Assembly (NCBI GenBank): GCA_963717455.1
Contig: OY970336.1
Coordinates: forward strand, 5,270,001-5,334,000
Direction: 5' to 3'
Length of the DNA: 64,000 bases
Origin: Bog-473 sp963717455
GTDB taxonomy: Bacteria; Actinomycetota; Acidimicrobiia; Acidimicrobiales; RAAP-2
Of this stretch, positions 1-8,284 are shown piece after piece (position 1 is the stretch's first letter; every line of letters starts with the position of its first letter). The notes under the pieces are model-generated. The model made no database searches and had not been told where the DNA came from. It saw only the letters and a list, made by a program, of their open reading frames with translations. The translations under genes and the position numbers were made by a program.

Positions 1-1251
1 GTGCCCGGGCGGCACGCCACGGATGAAGGTCCACGGCAGCGTGTCGTCGGGACCGGTGCCGAGCTCCTCGGCCTCGGGATGGGCGGCGACGAAGGCGTCG
101 CGCCGTTCGCCGGCGCCCGGGTAGTAGGCGCGCCGAGGAGTGATCTGCGCCAAGCTTTGGGTCAGCGCCCCCAGAAACGCGTCTCGCTGGGGCCACGCGG
201 CGTGGGTCACGACGACCCGGGCCGAGATGCAGTTGAAGCCCGCGTTGTTCACCAACATGGTGGCAACGTGCTCGGCCTGGTAGCGCAGCTCGGCGATCGA
301 CCACCGGCCCGGCACGACGATCACCGGTGAGACGTTGCCCAGCTCGGCGCTGACCTGCTTGGTCAACAGCGGGTCGTCGGCCGCCTTGCGCCGGGCGCCG
401 TCGGGGCCCGTGCCGAACACGACGGCGTCGTAGGTCTTGTCCGACCCGGTGATGTGCACCTCGTCGATCCGTTCGTGCGCCGTGAGGTACTGCCCCACCG
501 CGGCGCCACCCTCGACGATACCCAGCACGCCGGCATCGATCAGGGGCGCCAGGGCGCGGCTCCAGTGCGGGACGAGGTAGTCGTTGACCGGGTTGGCCTT
601 CATCACGACGGTCTTGCCCTCGACGAAGAGCTTGGACAGGACGTCGCGTGGGCCGAGCGATGCCACGTTGCCCGCGGCCAGCACCAGCGCGGTACCGGCG
701 TGCGCCATCGGATCGGCGTAGGCGGACGCCTGGCCGAGGACGAGCGACTCCCGCGTCACTCCGGGCTGCATCCAGACCTCGGCGGTGGTCTGGGGGAACG
801 TGATCCGGTCGAAGGCGCCGTCGGGGAAGACCTGGAGCCGCAGCCGTCCGTCGGTGGCCTCCCGCACGGGTCCGGCGAAGGAGGGCTTTCCGTCCTTGGC
901 GATGTCCCGCATGGCCTCGCGCAGCAGTCGCACCATGCGAACGAACGTCCCGACTCCGGCGAAGAGCTCCTCCCCCGCCTCGGTCGAGCCGGGCTCCAGC
1001 CCCTTGGCATCACAGGCGGCGGTGAGCCAATCGTCCTGGGCCGCCATCGTGTGGGTGATGACGCGTTGGAGGAGATCGGCGCGTGCTGCGGCGTCCGTCG
1101 TGGCCCACGAGGCGGCATGGTCGGAGACGCCGACGATGATCGCATCGAGCGCGGACGTGTCGACGGGCGCAGTTGCTGCTGCGGATCCGCCTCCGGCGGT
1201 GCCGGCCTGGTCACCCGTCGGCGCCACCGCTCCACGGCTCGTGGTGGTCAT
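1..1251 (-). CDS. Aldehyde dehydrogenase family protein (3' end cut by window edge)
   Basis: NAD(P)-dependent aldehyde dehydrogenase; 416 residues are visible and the C-terminus lies outside the window. The fold landmarks are readable in order: a cofactor-binding stretch around LVLAAGNVASLGP, the HITGSDKTYDAVVFG segment equivalent to the family FTGS motif, ELGNVSPVIVV, and the nucleophile segment NNAGFNCISARV with the catalytic Cys at about residue 341. The ATG start is preceded by a purine-rich GGGAGGGAAGG site. It is followed upstream by an F420-dependent oxidoreductase on the same strand, so the two may be co-transcribed. The divergent NNAGFNC form (instead of GQ.C) resembles actinobacterial ALDHs acting on larger aldehydes. 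The substrate cannot be named. Confidence 0.85.
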   Translation of the reverse strand, partial: MTTTSRGAVAPTGDQAGTAGGGSAAATAPVDTSALDAIIVGVSDHAASWATTDAAARADLLQRVITHTMAAQDDWLTAACDAKGLEPGSTEAGEELFAGVGTFVRMVRLLREAMRDIAKDGKPSFAGPVREATDGRLRLQVFPDGAFDRITFPQTTAEVWMQPGVTRESLVLGQASAYADPMAHAGTALVLAAGNVASLGPRDVLSKLFVEGKTVVMKANPVNDYLVPHWSRALAPLIDAGVLGIVEGGAAVGQYLTAHERIDEVHITGSDKTYDAVVFGTGPDGARRKAADDPLLTKQVSAELGNVSPVIVVPGRWSIAELRYQAEHVATMLVNNAGFNCISARVVVTHAAWPQRDAFLGALTQSLAQITPRRAYYPGAGERRDAFVAAHPEAEELGTGPDDTLPWTFIRGVPPGH

Positions 1252-1298
1252 GGTCCTTCCCTCCCTGTCGTCACGTGCCGACCCGCTCGCAGGCCCGC

Positions 1299-2237
1299 CT
1301 ACGAGACCCGTGGCAGCACGTCGGAGGCCAGCAGCTCGATGTGACCCAGGTCGTCGAGGTCGAGCACCTGGAGGTAGATCGTCTCGGCTCCGATGCCGGC
1401 GAACGCCTGCAGCCGGGCCACCACCTCGTCGGGGGTGCCGGCCGCGCCGTTGGCGCGCAGCTCGTCGGGCTTGCGGCCGATGTTGGCGGCGCGGCGCTCC
1501 ACCTCGGCCTCGTCGGCGCCACAGCACACCACCTGCGCGGCCGACAGTCGCAGCGTCCCGGGGTCGCGTCCCCGGTCCTCGCAGGCGGCACGCACCCGCC
1601 CGTACTGGGCTTCGGTGTCGGCGGGCGAAGAGAACGGGAGGTTGAATTCGTCGGCGTAGGTGGCAGCGAGTCGCGGCGTCCGCTTCGCCCCCCCGCCCCC
1701 GACGATCAGCGGTGGGTGGGGGCGCTGGGCGGATTTGGGCAGCGCGGGGCTGTCCGCGAGGTGGTAGTGGCGCCCGTCGAAGCTGAACGTCTCGCCGACC
1801 GGCGTGGCCCAGAGCCCGGTCAAGATGGCGAACTGCTCCTCGAGGCGCTCGAAGCGCTCGCCCAACGGTGGGAACGGAACGCCGTAGGCCGTGTGCTCGG
1901 CGTCGTACCAGCCGGCTCCGAGGCCGACCTCGACACGCCCCCCGCTCATGGCGTCAACCTGCGCGACCTCGATGGCGAGCAGCCCTGGGAACCGGAACGT
2001 GGCGGACGTAACGAGTGTGCCGAGCCGGATGCGCTCGGTCTCCCGGGCGATCGCGCCGAGAGTGACCCACGAGTCAGTGGGCCCGGGCAGGCCGTCGCCG
2101 CCCATGGTGAGGAAGTGGTCGGAGCGGAAGAAGGCGTCGAAACCCGCCGCCTCTGCCGCCTGCGCCATCCGCAGCTGCTGGTCGTAGGTGGCACCCATCT
2201 GAGGCTCCACGAAGATGCGGACCTTCACGGGGCCCAC
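1299..2237 (-). CDS. LLM-class F420-dependent oxidoreductase (Rv1855c/TIGR03560-like)
   Basis: Luciferase-like monooxygenase-fold enzyme expected to use coenzyme F420 as hydride carrier in the cytosol; 312 aa. The N-terminus VRIFVEPQMGATYDQQLRMA followed by FDAFFRSDHFL is characteristic of the Rv1855c subgroup, and RIRLGTLVTSATFRFPGLLA and VEVGLGAGWYDAEH are the usual barrel-strand motifs. Two GTG codons could start it, at 2237 (used here) or 2228; neither has a good ribosome site, and the second would begin right at the conserved VRIF. It diverges from a second LLM enzyme at 2306 with only about 70 bp between them. The physiological substrate is unknown; F420 use is inferred from the family. 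Confidence 0.85.
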   Translation of the reverse strand: MGPVKVRIFVEPQMGATYDQQLRMAQAAEAAGFDAFFRSDHFLTMGGDGLPGPTDSWVTLGAIARETERIRLGTLVTSATFRFPGLLAIEVAQVDAMSGGRVEVGLGAGWYDAEHTAYGVPFPPLGERFERLEEQFAILTGLWATPVGETFSFDGRHYHLADSPALPKSAQRPHPPLIVGGGGAKRTPRLAATYADEFNLPFSSPADTEAQYGRVRAACEDRGRDPGTLRLSAAQVVCCGADEAEVERRAANIGRKPDELRANGAAGTPDEVVARLQAFAGIGAETIYLQVLDLDDLGHIELLASDVLPRVS

Positions 2238-2305
2238 GCTAACCGGGCTGCCCCGATTCTGGGCCGGCGACGCACAGCGACCTGGGAGCAGGGCAGACTG
2301 CGATC

Positions 2306-3166
2306 ATGGACATCGGCGTCATCTTCCCCCAGACCGAGGTGGGCGGCGACCAGGGCGCGGTCCGCGCCCTGGGACAGGCGATCGCGGACCTCGGCTACAC
2401 CCACCTGGCGGCGTACGACCACGTGCTCGGCGCGGACACGACGGTGCATGGCGATCTCGGCGGCCCCTACACGATCGACGACACCTTCCGCGAGCCGCTG
2501 ACGATGTTCGCGTACCTGGCCGGCTGCACGGACCTGGCCTTCGCGACGTCCATTTTGATCGGGCCCCAGCGCCAGACGGCGCTGCTCGCCAAGCAGGCGG
2601 CGGAGGTCGACCTGCTCTGCGGCGGCCGCTTCCGGCTCGGTCTCGGGGTCGGCTGGAACAAGGTGGAGTACGACGCGCTGGGAATGCCGTTCGAGAAGCG
2701 GGGTGCCATCCTGGAGGAGCAGATCGCCGTGCTGCGTGCCCTGTGGACCGAGAGGAGCGTGACCGTGCACGGGCGCTTCCACCACATCGAGGCCGCCGGG
2801 CTGGCGCCGTTGCCGGTGCAGCGTCCCATCCCGATCTGGATCGGCGCCTACGCCCCCGCCGCACTGCGCCGCGTGGGCCGGGTCGCCGACGGCTGGTTCC
2901 CCCAAGCCCGTCCGGGGGGCGGACTGGAGGGGGCGCTCGAGATCATCCGGGAAGGGGCTGCGGAGGCGGGCCGCGACATGTCGCACTTCCAATTCGAGGG
3001 CAGGGTGGAGTACGGCACCCGCGACCACGACAAGATGGCCGAGCACGCCCGTCGCTGGCGCGAGGCGGGCGCGAGCCACCTGTCCATCAACACGATGCAC
3101 GCGGGACTGCAGGACGTCGACGCCCACATCGCCGCGCTCGCCGAGCTGGCGCCAGTGCTCCTGTAG
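2306..3166 (+). CDS. LLM-class F420-dependent oxidoreductase (TIGR03619-like)
   Basis: 286-aa luciferase-like oxidoreductase of a different subgroup from its divergent neighbour. It starts MDIGVIFPQTEVGGDQGAVR and contains GYTHLAAYDHVLGAD, FATSILIGPQRQTALLAKQA, and FRLGLGVGWNKVEYDALG, all typical of F420-dependent family members. The WIGAYAPAALRRVGRVADGW segment near residue 175 is the common C-terminal barrel signature. The ATG is preceded by a weak GGGAGCAGGG. It ends 7 bp before the convergent arsC stop codon, so transcription from both sides probably terminates here. The pairing of two LLM enzymes suggests an F420-producing organism; the reaction is not predictable. Confidence 0.85.
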   Translation: MDIGVIFPQTEVGGDQGAVRALGQAIADLGYTHLAAYDHVLGADTTVHGDLGGPYTIDDTFREPLTMFAYLAGCTDLAFATSILIGPQRQTALLAKQAAEVDLLCGGRFRLGLGVGWNKVEYDALGMPFEKRGAILEEQIAVLRALWTERSVTVHGRFHHIEAAGLAPLPVQRPIPIWIGAYAPAALRRVGRVADGWFPQARPGGGLEGALEIIREGAAEAGRDMSHFQFEGRVEYGTRDHDKMAEHARRWREAGASHLSINTMHAGLQDVDAHIAALAELAPVLL

Positions 3167-3173
3167 GGGCAGA

Positions 3174-3821
3174 TCACGGCGCGGGAGTGGAGAGAATCTC
3201 ACTCAGTAGTGCCTCGACTCGCTCCTTGACCGCCTCCCGGATGGGCCGGATCTCGTCGAGCGACTTGCCCGTCGGGTCTTCGAGCTCCCAATCCTCGTAC
3301 CGCTTGCCTGGCACGATGGGACAGGAGTCACCACACCCCATCGTGACCACGACGTCGGCTGCACCGAGGAACTCATCGGTCCACGGCTTGGGGAATTCCT
3401 GGGAGATGTCGATCCCGACCTCGGCCATGGCGATCACAACGTCCCGGTTAATCTCACTCCCTGGCTCCGAGCCACCCGACCATGCGATGGCACGATCTGC
3501 GGCCAGCTCGTTGAACCAGCCCAACGCCATCTGGGAACGCCCGGCGTTGTGGACACAGAGGAAGAGCACGGCAGGGACCCTCTTCGGAGACTGGTCCTGA
3601 CTGTGGACCAGCGCCTCGAGCCGCTGCAAGGCGAACTTCTCCGCGCCGACCGTCAGCCACTTGGTGACTGTCGCTTTGTTGGCCAGCTCGTCGTAACTCT
3701 CGAACACGAACGCCTCGATGGTCTCTTTGCCGAAGACGCCCCGGAACTTGGAGTGCAGATGCCTGGAAATGTGCTGGAGCTGCACCTTCTGCTCCAGCGT
3801 CATGTGTTCGTGCTCACTCAT
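3174..3821 (-). CDS. arsC: Arsenate reductase ArsC (LMW-phosphatase type) with N-terminal helical domain
   Basis: Reduces arsenate to arsenite in the cytosol. 215 aa: residues 1-80 form a helical domain (helical-bundle extension seen on actinobacterial ArsC), then the LMW-phosphatase-like catalytic domain. The CX5R loop is LFLCVHNAGRSQMA with nucleophile Cys89 and Arg95, and the resolving pair is Cys163 and Cys167 in VVVTMGCGDSCPIVPG. ATG 3821 is chosen over an upstream in-frame ATG because AAAGGAG sits 5 nt before it. It is the last gene of the arsenic operon, 76 bp after the flavoprotein gene. The N-terminal domain fits mycothiol-using actinobacterial enzymes, but thiol specificity is inference. 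Confidence 0.93.
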   Translation of the reverse strand: MSEHEHMTLEQKVQLQHISRHLHSKFRGVFGKETIEAFVFESYDELANKATVTKWLTVGAEKFALQRLEALVHSQDQSPKRVPAVLFLCVHNAGRSQMALGWFNELAADRAIAWSGGSEPGSEINRDVVIAMAEVGIDISQEFPKPWTDEFLGAADVVVTMGCGDSCPIVPGKRYEDWELEDPTGKSLDEIRPIREAVKERVEALLSEILSTPAP

Positions 3822-3897
3822 GTTTCTCCTTTCGCTACCGCCATCTGACATCAGCATCTGATCGATCGTCGTAAAACGGCACCCGAGAACCAACGAC

Positions 3898-5300
3898 TCA
3901 GTCTCCGCTCGATCCCTGCGCCCGCACCCAGGCCTGGGCCCCCATCTGCACGGCGTCCCACGGGCTCCCGAGGGGCGGCGTGTAGGAGAGGTCGAGGTCG
4001 CTGATGGCATCCACGGTCATTTCGTTGAAGATGGCGGTGGCTGCGATGTCGATGCGCTTTGCCACCTCCGCGTGGCGGTGGCCGAAGAGCTGGACACCGA
4101 GGAGCCGCCCGGTCGTGCGGTCGCCCGTGTAGCGCATCCGGATGCGGTTGCTGCCCGGGTAGTAGGCCTTGTGGTCGTCGGCCTCGAACTCGACCGTCAC
4201 CGGGTCGAAGCCGCCGGCCATCGCCTCGTGATCGCGCAGGCCCGTGCGCGACACCGCCATGTCGAAGATCTTGACGACCTGGGTCCCGAGGCTGCCGGCA
4301 ATTCCCTGCTCCCCCCGATGGCGTTCTGGCCGGCCACCCGACCCTGCTTGTGGGCGGTGGTCCCGAGCGGCAGGTACGTGAGGCCCAACAATCGGTGGTG
4401 CGTGACGACGCAGTCGCCGGCGGCGAAGACGCCCTCGAGGTTGGTGCGCATCTCCCGGTCCACGCTGATCGCCCCGCCGATACCGAGCTCTGCCCCGGCA
4501 GAAGCCGCGAGCGAGGTATCCGGACGTACACCGACGACAACCAGCACCATGTCAGCGAAGGCACGGAGATCCGCGCCGGTCGACTCGACAGCGTCGATCT
4601 GGAAGCGGCCGACCGACCCCTCCGGTGCCCGGGAGATCCGCTTGACCGCGGTGTTGGTCCGCACGTCGACCCCGTGGGCAGTCAGCTCGGCGTTGACGAA
4701 CGCACCCAGGCTCGGGTCCACGGTGGGGAGCACCTCGGGCAGCTGCTCGAACTGGATGACTGCGAGGCCCCGGGCCCGAAGGCCCTCGGCCATCTCGAGG
4801 CCGATGTAGCCTGCGCCCACGATCACCGCACTGGCCGGCGCCGACTCCTCGATCGTGCGCACCAGCTCGAAGGTGTCACCCATGGAGTGGAGCAGGTGGA
4901 CCCCATCTGCGGGCCCGAGGGCATCGGGACCGACGAGGCCCTCGATGGGGGGGCGAACCGAGATCGCCCCGGTCCCCACCACGAGCTGGTCGTAGGCGAT
5001 CCGGTCCTCGACCCCGGCGTCATCGACCACATGGAGGCGGTGGCTGGCGACGTCGATCTTGGTGGCCACCGTGTTGAGCCGGACCTGCATCCCGGTTGCC
5101 TTGAGGTCGTCGAGGGTGCGATGCGCCAGGTTCCGCCAATGGATGACCTCACCCGACACGTAATAAGGGATTCCACAGATGGAGAAGTTGGGGTAGGCGT
5201 CGGCGACCACGACGGTGACCTCGGTCGTCGGGTCGAGCTCGCGGGCCCGCAGCGCGGCGCTGATGCCGGCGTCGCTGCCTCCGATCGCTACGAGGTGCAT
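3898..5300 (-). CDS. FAD-dependent CoA-disulfide-reductase-like oxidoreductase, frameshifted near residue 330
   Basis: Two-dinucleotide-binding flavoprotein of the CoA-disulfide reductase/NADH oxidase group. It starts at ATG 5300 after GAAAGGACG. The N-terminus is MHLVAIGGSDAGISAALRA (FAD site), the single redox Cys42 lies in FSICGIPYYVSGE, the NAD site is SAVIVGAGYIGLEMAEG, and GVFAAGDC is the second FAD motif. Around 4300 the frame breaks. The first frame ends usefully at GQNAIGG, and GSLGTQVVKIF...DMAVSRTGLRDHEA continues one frame over to the stop at 3898. One inserted base would restore about 467 aa, the normal family length. It sits between the aquaporin and arsC genes, so a role in arsenic-linked thiol/disulfide redox is plausible. 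No rhodanese domain is attached, unlike the paralogue at 31.7 kb. The break may be a sequencing error or a real mutation. Confidence 0.8.
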
Positions 5301-5326
5301 GGGACGTCCTTTCAAAGGTGGAGGGT

Positions 5327-6061
5327 TCAGCGGGTTTCGAGGTCGTTCTCGCCGCGCAGGTGCGGCTCGATGACGTCGGCCGCCTCGGCTTTGGTCATGC
5401 CCGGGTACAGCCCCTTGATCAGCCCGAAGGCCAGCGCCCCGCCCACGATCTGGGCGGAGATGAAGTTCGGGACCGACGAGGGGGCGATGCCGGCGAAGGT
5501 GTTGGAGAACATGCGGCCGACGGTGATCGCCGGGTTGGCGAAGCTGGTCGAGCTGGTGAAGAAGTAGGCGGCCCCGATGTAGGCCCCGACCGCCGCCGGA
5601 GCCAGGTGGGAGCGCCCGGAGCGGGCCAGGGCGAAAATGACCAGGATCAGGCCGACGGTGGCCACGACCTCGGAGAGCCAGTGCGGCCCCGAGGCCCGGT
5701 GCTTGGTCGAAATGGAGATGGCGGCCTCGGAGAACATCACGTTGGCCACGATCGCTCCGCAGATGCACCCGACGGTCTGGACGGGCAGGTAGGAGGCGGC
5801 GTCCTTCCATTTGAGGCCCCCGAACCCGGCGTCGACGAACGAGACGATCGGATTGAAGTGCCCGCCCGAGATCGGGCCGAACATCAAGATGATGGCGAAG
5901 AGTCCGGTGGCGGTGGCTGCCGCGTTTTCGAAGAGCTGGAGCCCGACGTTGCCCGGGGACAGGTTCTGTGCCGCGATGCCCGAGCCGATGACGATGGCGG
6001 CCAAGAAGGCGCTGCCCAAGAACTCAGCGAGCAGGCGCCGCCACAACACGGTGTCCCTCAC
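5327..6061 (-). CDS. Arsenic-operon MIP channel (aquaglyceroporin, AqpS-like)
   Basis: Six-helix major intrinsic protein channel of 244 aa, expected to conduct As(OH)3 across the cytoplasmic membrane, as shown for AqpS-type channels in ars operons. The two half-helix motifs are visible: a variant NPI at residues 70-72 (SGGHFNPIVS) and a canonical NPA at 176-178 (SFANPAITVGR). The GTG start at 6061 follows GGGGGAG. It lies 25 bp after the ArsI-type gene and 26 bp before the flavoprotein gene, so it is translationally close to both. With ArsC making arsenite and no ArsB/Acr3 pump in the window, the channel is the likely arsenite exit route. Direction of flow would depend on the gradient. Confidence 0.9.
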   Translation of the reverse strand: MRDTVLWRRLLAEFLGSAFLAAIVIGSGIAAQNLSPGNVGLQLFENAAATATGLFAIILMFGPISGGHFNPIVSFVDAGFGGLKWKDAASYLPVQTVGCICGAIVANVMFSEAAISISTKHRASGPHWLSEVVATVGLILVIFALARSGRSHLAPAAVGAYIGAAYFFTSSTSFANPAITVGRMFSNTFAGIAPSSVPNFISAQIVGGALAFGLIKGLYPGMTKAEAADVIEPHLRGENDLETR

Positions 6062-6086
6062 GGGCTCCCCCGGTCGCCTCGGTCTC

Positions 6087-6575
6087 TCAGCAGCAGGAGG
6101 AAGAGCCGGCCTGGGTCACACCCACCTCCACCGGAACGCCCCCGATGGCCTCGGGGACGCAGCAGGACCCGTCCCCGGCGATGCCCGTCTCTGCCGGCGC
6201 GTCGGCGAGGACGGTGTAGACCTCCCAGGGCGCACCGTCGGGGTCGCTCACCCACACTTTGTCCTGGACGGCGTAGCAACACGTCGTCTGCTCTTCGACC
6301 TCGGTCTCGAGCCCAGTCTCGCTAAGGCGCCCGGTCGCCGCGGTCACCTCGTCGCTGCTCTCGACCTCCACGCCGAGGTGGTTGAGTGCGCCGACTGTCC
6401 CATGACCCCGTGCGGTGTGATCCTCCATCAACACGAGCTTGAGAGGCGGGTCTGCGAGGGCGAAGTTGGCGTAGCCCGGCTGGCGCTTGGCCGGCTCGGT
6501 TCCGAAGAGCTTGGAGTAGAACTCGACGGCTTCCTCAATGTCGCTGACGTTCAGTGCGAGTTGGACCCTGGACAT
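6087..6575 (-). CDS. arsI: ArsI/CadI-family VOC metalloenzyme (organoarsenical C-As lyase candidate)
   Basis: 162-aa vicinal-oxygen-chelate protein. Putative Fe(II) ligands match ArsI in spacing: Gln5, His66 (ALNHLGVEVE) and Glu119 (APWEVYTV). The vicinal Cys99-Cys100 pair in QTTCCYAVQDKVWV is the trivalent-arsenical binding site of ArsI lyases. The C-terminus adds Cys138-Cys139 and Cys161-Cys162. ATG 6575 has an excellent AGGAGGT site, so upstream in-frame codons are not used. It is the first gene of the arsenic operon, directly behind the arsR-arsI operator region. Known ArsI enzymes cleave the C-As bond of methylarsenite. The related CadI proteins are cadmium-inducible with unclear function, so activity is not certain. 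Confidence 0.85.
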   Translation of the reverse strand: MSRVQLALNVSDIEEAVEFYSKLFGTEPAKRQPGYANFALADPPLKLVLMEDHTARGHGTVGALNHLGVEVESSDEVTAATGRLSETGLETEVEEQTTCCYAVQDKVWVSDPDGAPWEVYTVLADAPAETGIAGDGSCCVPEAIGGVPVEVGVTQAGSSSCC

Positions 6576-6605
6576 GGTGACCTCCTGTAGTATCGAGCTC
6601 GGTCG

Positions 6606-6642
6606 ATGTATCGAGTATGGCTGATACATTGACAGATGTCAA
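6606..6642. promoter_or_regulatory. Candidate ArsR operator: two overlapping dyads in the arsI-arsR spacer
   Basis: The 84-bp spacer between the divergent starts holds two dyads. ATGTATC at 6606-6612 pairs with GATACAT at 6623-6629 across 10 bp. TTGACA-GA-TGTCAA at 6629-6642 is a perfect palindrome. Either could bind the ArsR dimer encoded at 6660 and repress both directions. Assignment to ArsR rests on position and on the dyad pattern common for this family. Confidence 0.6.
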
Positions 6643-6659
6643 TGCAAAGGGGGTACCGC

Positions 6660-7007
6660 ATGAGCAAGCCCGCCACTGCGACAAAGATCCGATCGACGGA
6701 GTGCTGTGCATCGGTGCTTGCCGCACCACTCGACACCACCGATGCCGCCGAGCTGGCCAGCGGGTTCAGCGCCCTGGCGGACCCGGTCCGGCTTCGGGTG
6801 CTCAGTATCCTTGCTGCCTCACCCGAGGGAGAGGTCTGCGTCTGCGACTTCGTCGAGCCCCTGGCCAAGAGTCAGCCCACCGTGTCACATCACCTCAAGG
6901 TCTTGAGCGAAGCGGGTCTCGTCCACGGCGACCGGCGGGGCAAGTGGGTCTGGTACTCGCTCAACCGCGCCCGCCTGGCCGAGCTCCGGGCAGCCATCGA
7001 CAACTGA
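6660..7007 (+). CDS. arsR: ArsR-family arsenite-responsive repressor
   Basis: 115-aa winged-helix repressor, dimeric, released from DNA by trivalent arsenic. The core is SALADPVRLRVLSIL, the recognition helix region is KSQPTVSHHLKVLSEAGLV, and the wing is GKWVWYSLN. Candidate thiolates are Cys15-Cys16 at the N-terminus and Cys60/Cys62 in EVCVCDFVEPL. The N-terminal CC plus a helix-3 Cys matches the inter-subunit As(III) site of Corynebacterium ArsR, while the CVC resembles the enterobacterial type, so this protein carries both. ATG 6660 is preferred to an in-frame ATG at 6636 because AAAGGGGG precedes it. It is divergent from the arsI-aqp-oxidoreductase-arsC operon. Confidence 0.92.
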   Translation: MSKPATATKIRSTECCASVLAAPLDTTDAAELASGFSALADPVRLRVLSILAASPEGEVCVCDFVEPLAKSQPTVSHHLKVLSEAGLVHGDRRGKWVWYSLNRARLAELRAAIDN

Positions 7008-7099
7008 GGGTGTACGCCGGGTTCGACACCTGACAGTCAGCTCCCGGGGGCCCGGCAGTGAATCTGCCCGCACCCCGGAACGCCATGGCAACATGAGGA

Positions 7100-8278
7100 A
7101 TGCCGGACGAGCCCACTCCGGACGCCCGTCCCGACGTCGGCTTGGGCACCATCGCCAAGGAGTGGGGCCGCATCGGCTGCACCGGCTTCGGCGGCCCGCC
7201 CACGCACATCGCCATGCTGCGGCGCGTGGCCGTCGAGCGCGAGGGATGGATCGACGAGACCGAGTTCGAGGATGCCATCGCGGCGTCGAACCTCCTGCCG
7301 GGGCCGGCGTCGACGCAGCTCGCCATCTTCTGCGCCTGGCGACTACGCGGCCTGCCGGGCGCGCTGGTGGGCGGCGCCTGCTTCATCAGCCCGGGGCTGG
7401 CGATCATCATCGGGCTGGCCGCCCTGTTCCTCGCCTCCGACCCGCCCACCTGGGTCAAGGGTGCCGCGCTGGGCGCCGGGGCGGCGGTGGCGCCCGTCGC
7501 CGTCAACGCTGCACTGGGGCTGATCCCGGCCAGCTGGCGCCGGGCCAGTGCCGGGCGCGCCCGGCGGGTGGGCTGGGTGGTCTACGCGCTGGCGGGCGGC
7601 GTCGCCGCGGCGACAGTCGGCACGTTCCTCGTGCTCGTCTTGCTCGGCTGCGGCCTGGTGGAGGTCGCCGTCGTGGGCGGTGTGCGGCCGCCCAAGAACC
7701 TCAATGGGTTCGTGGCGGCGCCGCTCGCCGTCGCGGTGACGGGGGGCCTGGGCGCGCTCAGCTGGGTGGCGCTCAAGGTGGGGGCGCTGTCGTTCGGCGG
7801 CGGCTTCGTCATCATCCCGCTCATGCAGGCCGACGCGGTGCACCACTACCACTGGATGACCAACGCCCAGTTCCTCAACGCGGTGGCACTCGGGCAGATC
7901 ACCCCGGGGCCGGTGGTGCAGACCGTCGCCGTCGTCGGATATGCCGCCGCGGGTGTCGGTGGCGCGTTGCTGGCGGCTCTCGTCGCGTTCTCACCGTCGT
8001 TCGTGTTCATTCTGGTCGGGGCCCGGCACTTCGGCGCGCTCCGGACCAACTGGGTGGCGCAGTCGTTCCTCGGCGGCGCCGGTCCAGCGGCCATCGGCGC
8101 CATCGCGGGCGCCTCCATCCCCCTCGCGCTCGGCATCTCGCACGTGTGGCAGGTCGCGGTCCTGGCCGGCTCCCTGGCGGTGATCGTCGGGCTGCGCCGC
8201 AGCGTGGTGCTCACGCTCGTAGGGGCCGGCGTCATCGGCGCGATCGGCGCCGCGCTGGGGCTGCCCGTCGGAGTATGA
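7100..8278 (+). CDS. chrA: ChrA-type chromate efflux transporter (two CHR domains)
   Basis: 392-aa bidomain CHR transporter in the cytoplasmic membrane, expected to export chromate. The two homologous halves each begin with the family signature: GCTGFGGPPTHIAML near residue 28 and GALSFGGGFVIIPLM near residue 230. Each is followed by the LLPGPASTQ / ITPGPVVQT-type motif, NLLPGPASTQLAI and GQITPGPVVQTVAV. About ten membrane segments are apparent. The ATG is preceded by GAGGA. It follows arsR by 92 bp on the same strand, which adds a second oxyanion-resistance function to the locus. Some CHR proteins carry other anions such as sulfate, and no chrB regulator is present. Confidence 0.9.
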   Translation: MPDEPTPDARPDVGLGTIAKEWGRIGCTGFGGPPTHIAMLRRVAVEREGWIDETEFEDAIAASNLLPGPASTQLAIFCAWRLRGLPGALVGGACFISPGLAIIIGLAALFLASDPPTWVKGAALGAGAAVAPVAVNAALGLIPASWRRASAGRARRVGWVVYALAGGVAAATVGTFLVLVLLGCGLVEVAVVGGVRPPKNLNGFVAAPLAVAVTGGLGALSWVALKVGALSFGGGFVIIPLMQADAVHHYHWMTNAQFLNAVALGQITPGPVVQTVAVVGYAAAGVGGALLAALVAFSPSFVFILVGARHFGALRTNWVAQSFLGGAGPAAIGAIAGASIPLALGISHVWQVAVLAGSLAVIVGLRRSVVLTLVGAGVIGAIGAALGLPVGV

Positions 8279-8284
8279 GCGATG

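Noticed and set aside
3822..4010. N-terminal extension of 63 residues on ArsC
   Set aside because: A strong ribosome site precedes the internal ATG at 3821, and the extension overlaps the 3' end of the flavoprotein gene without family similarity.
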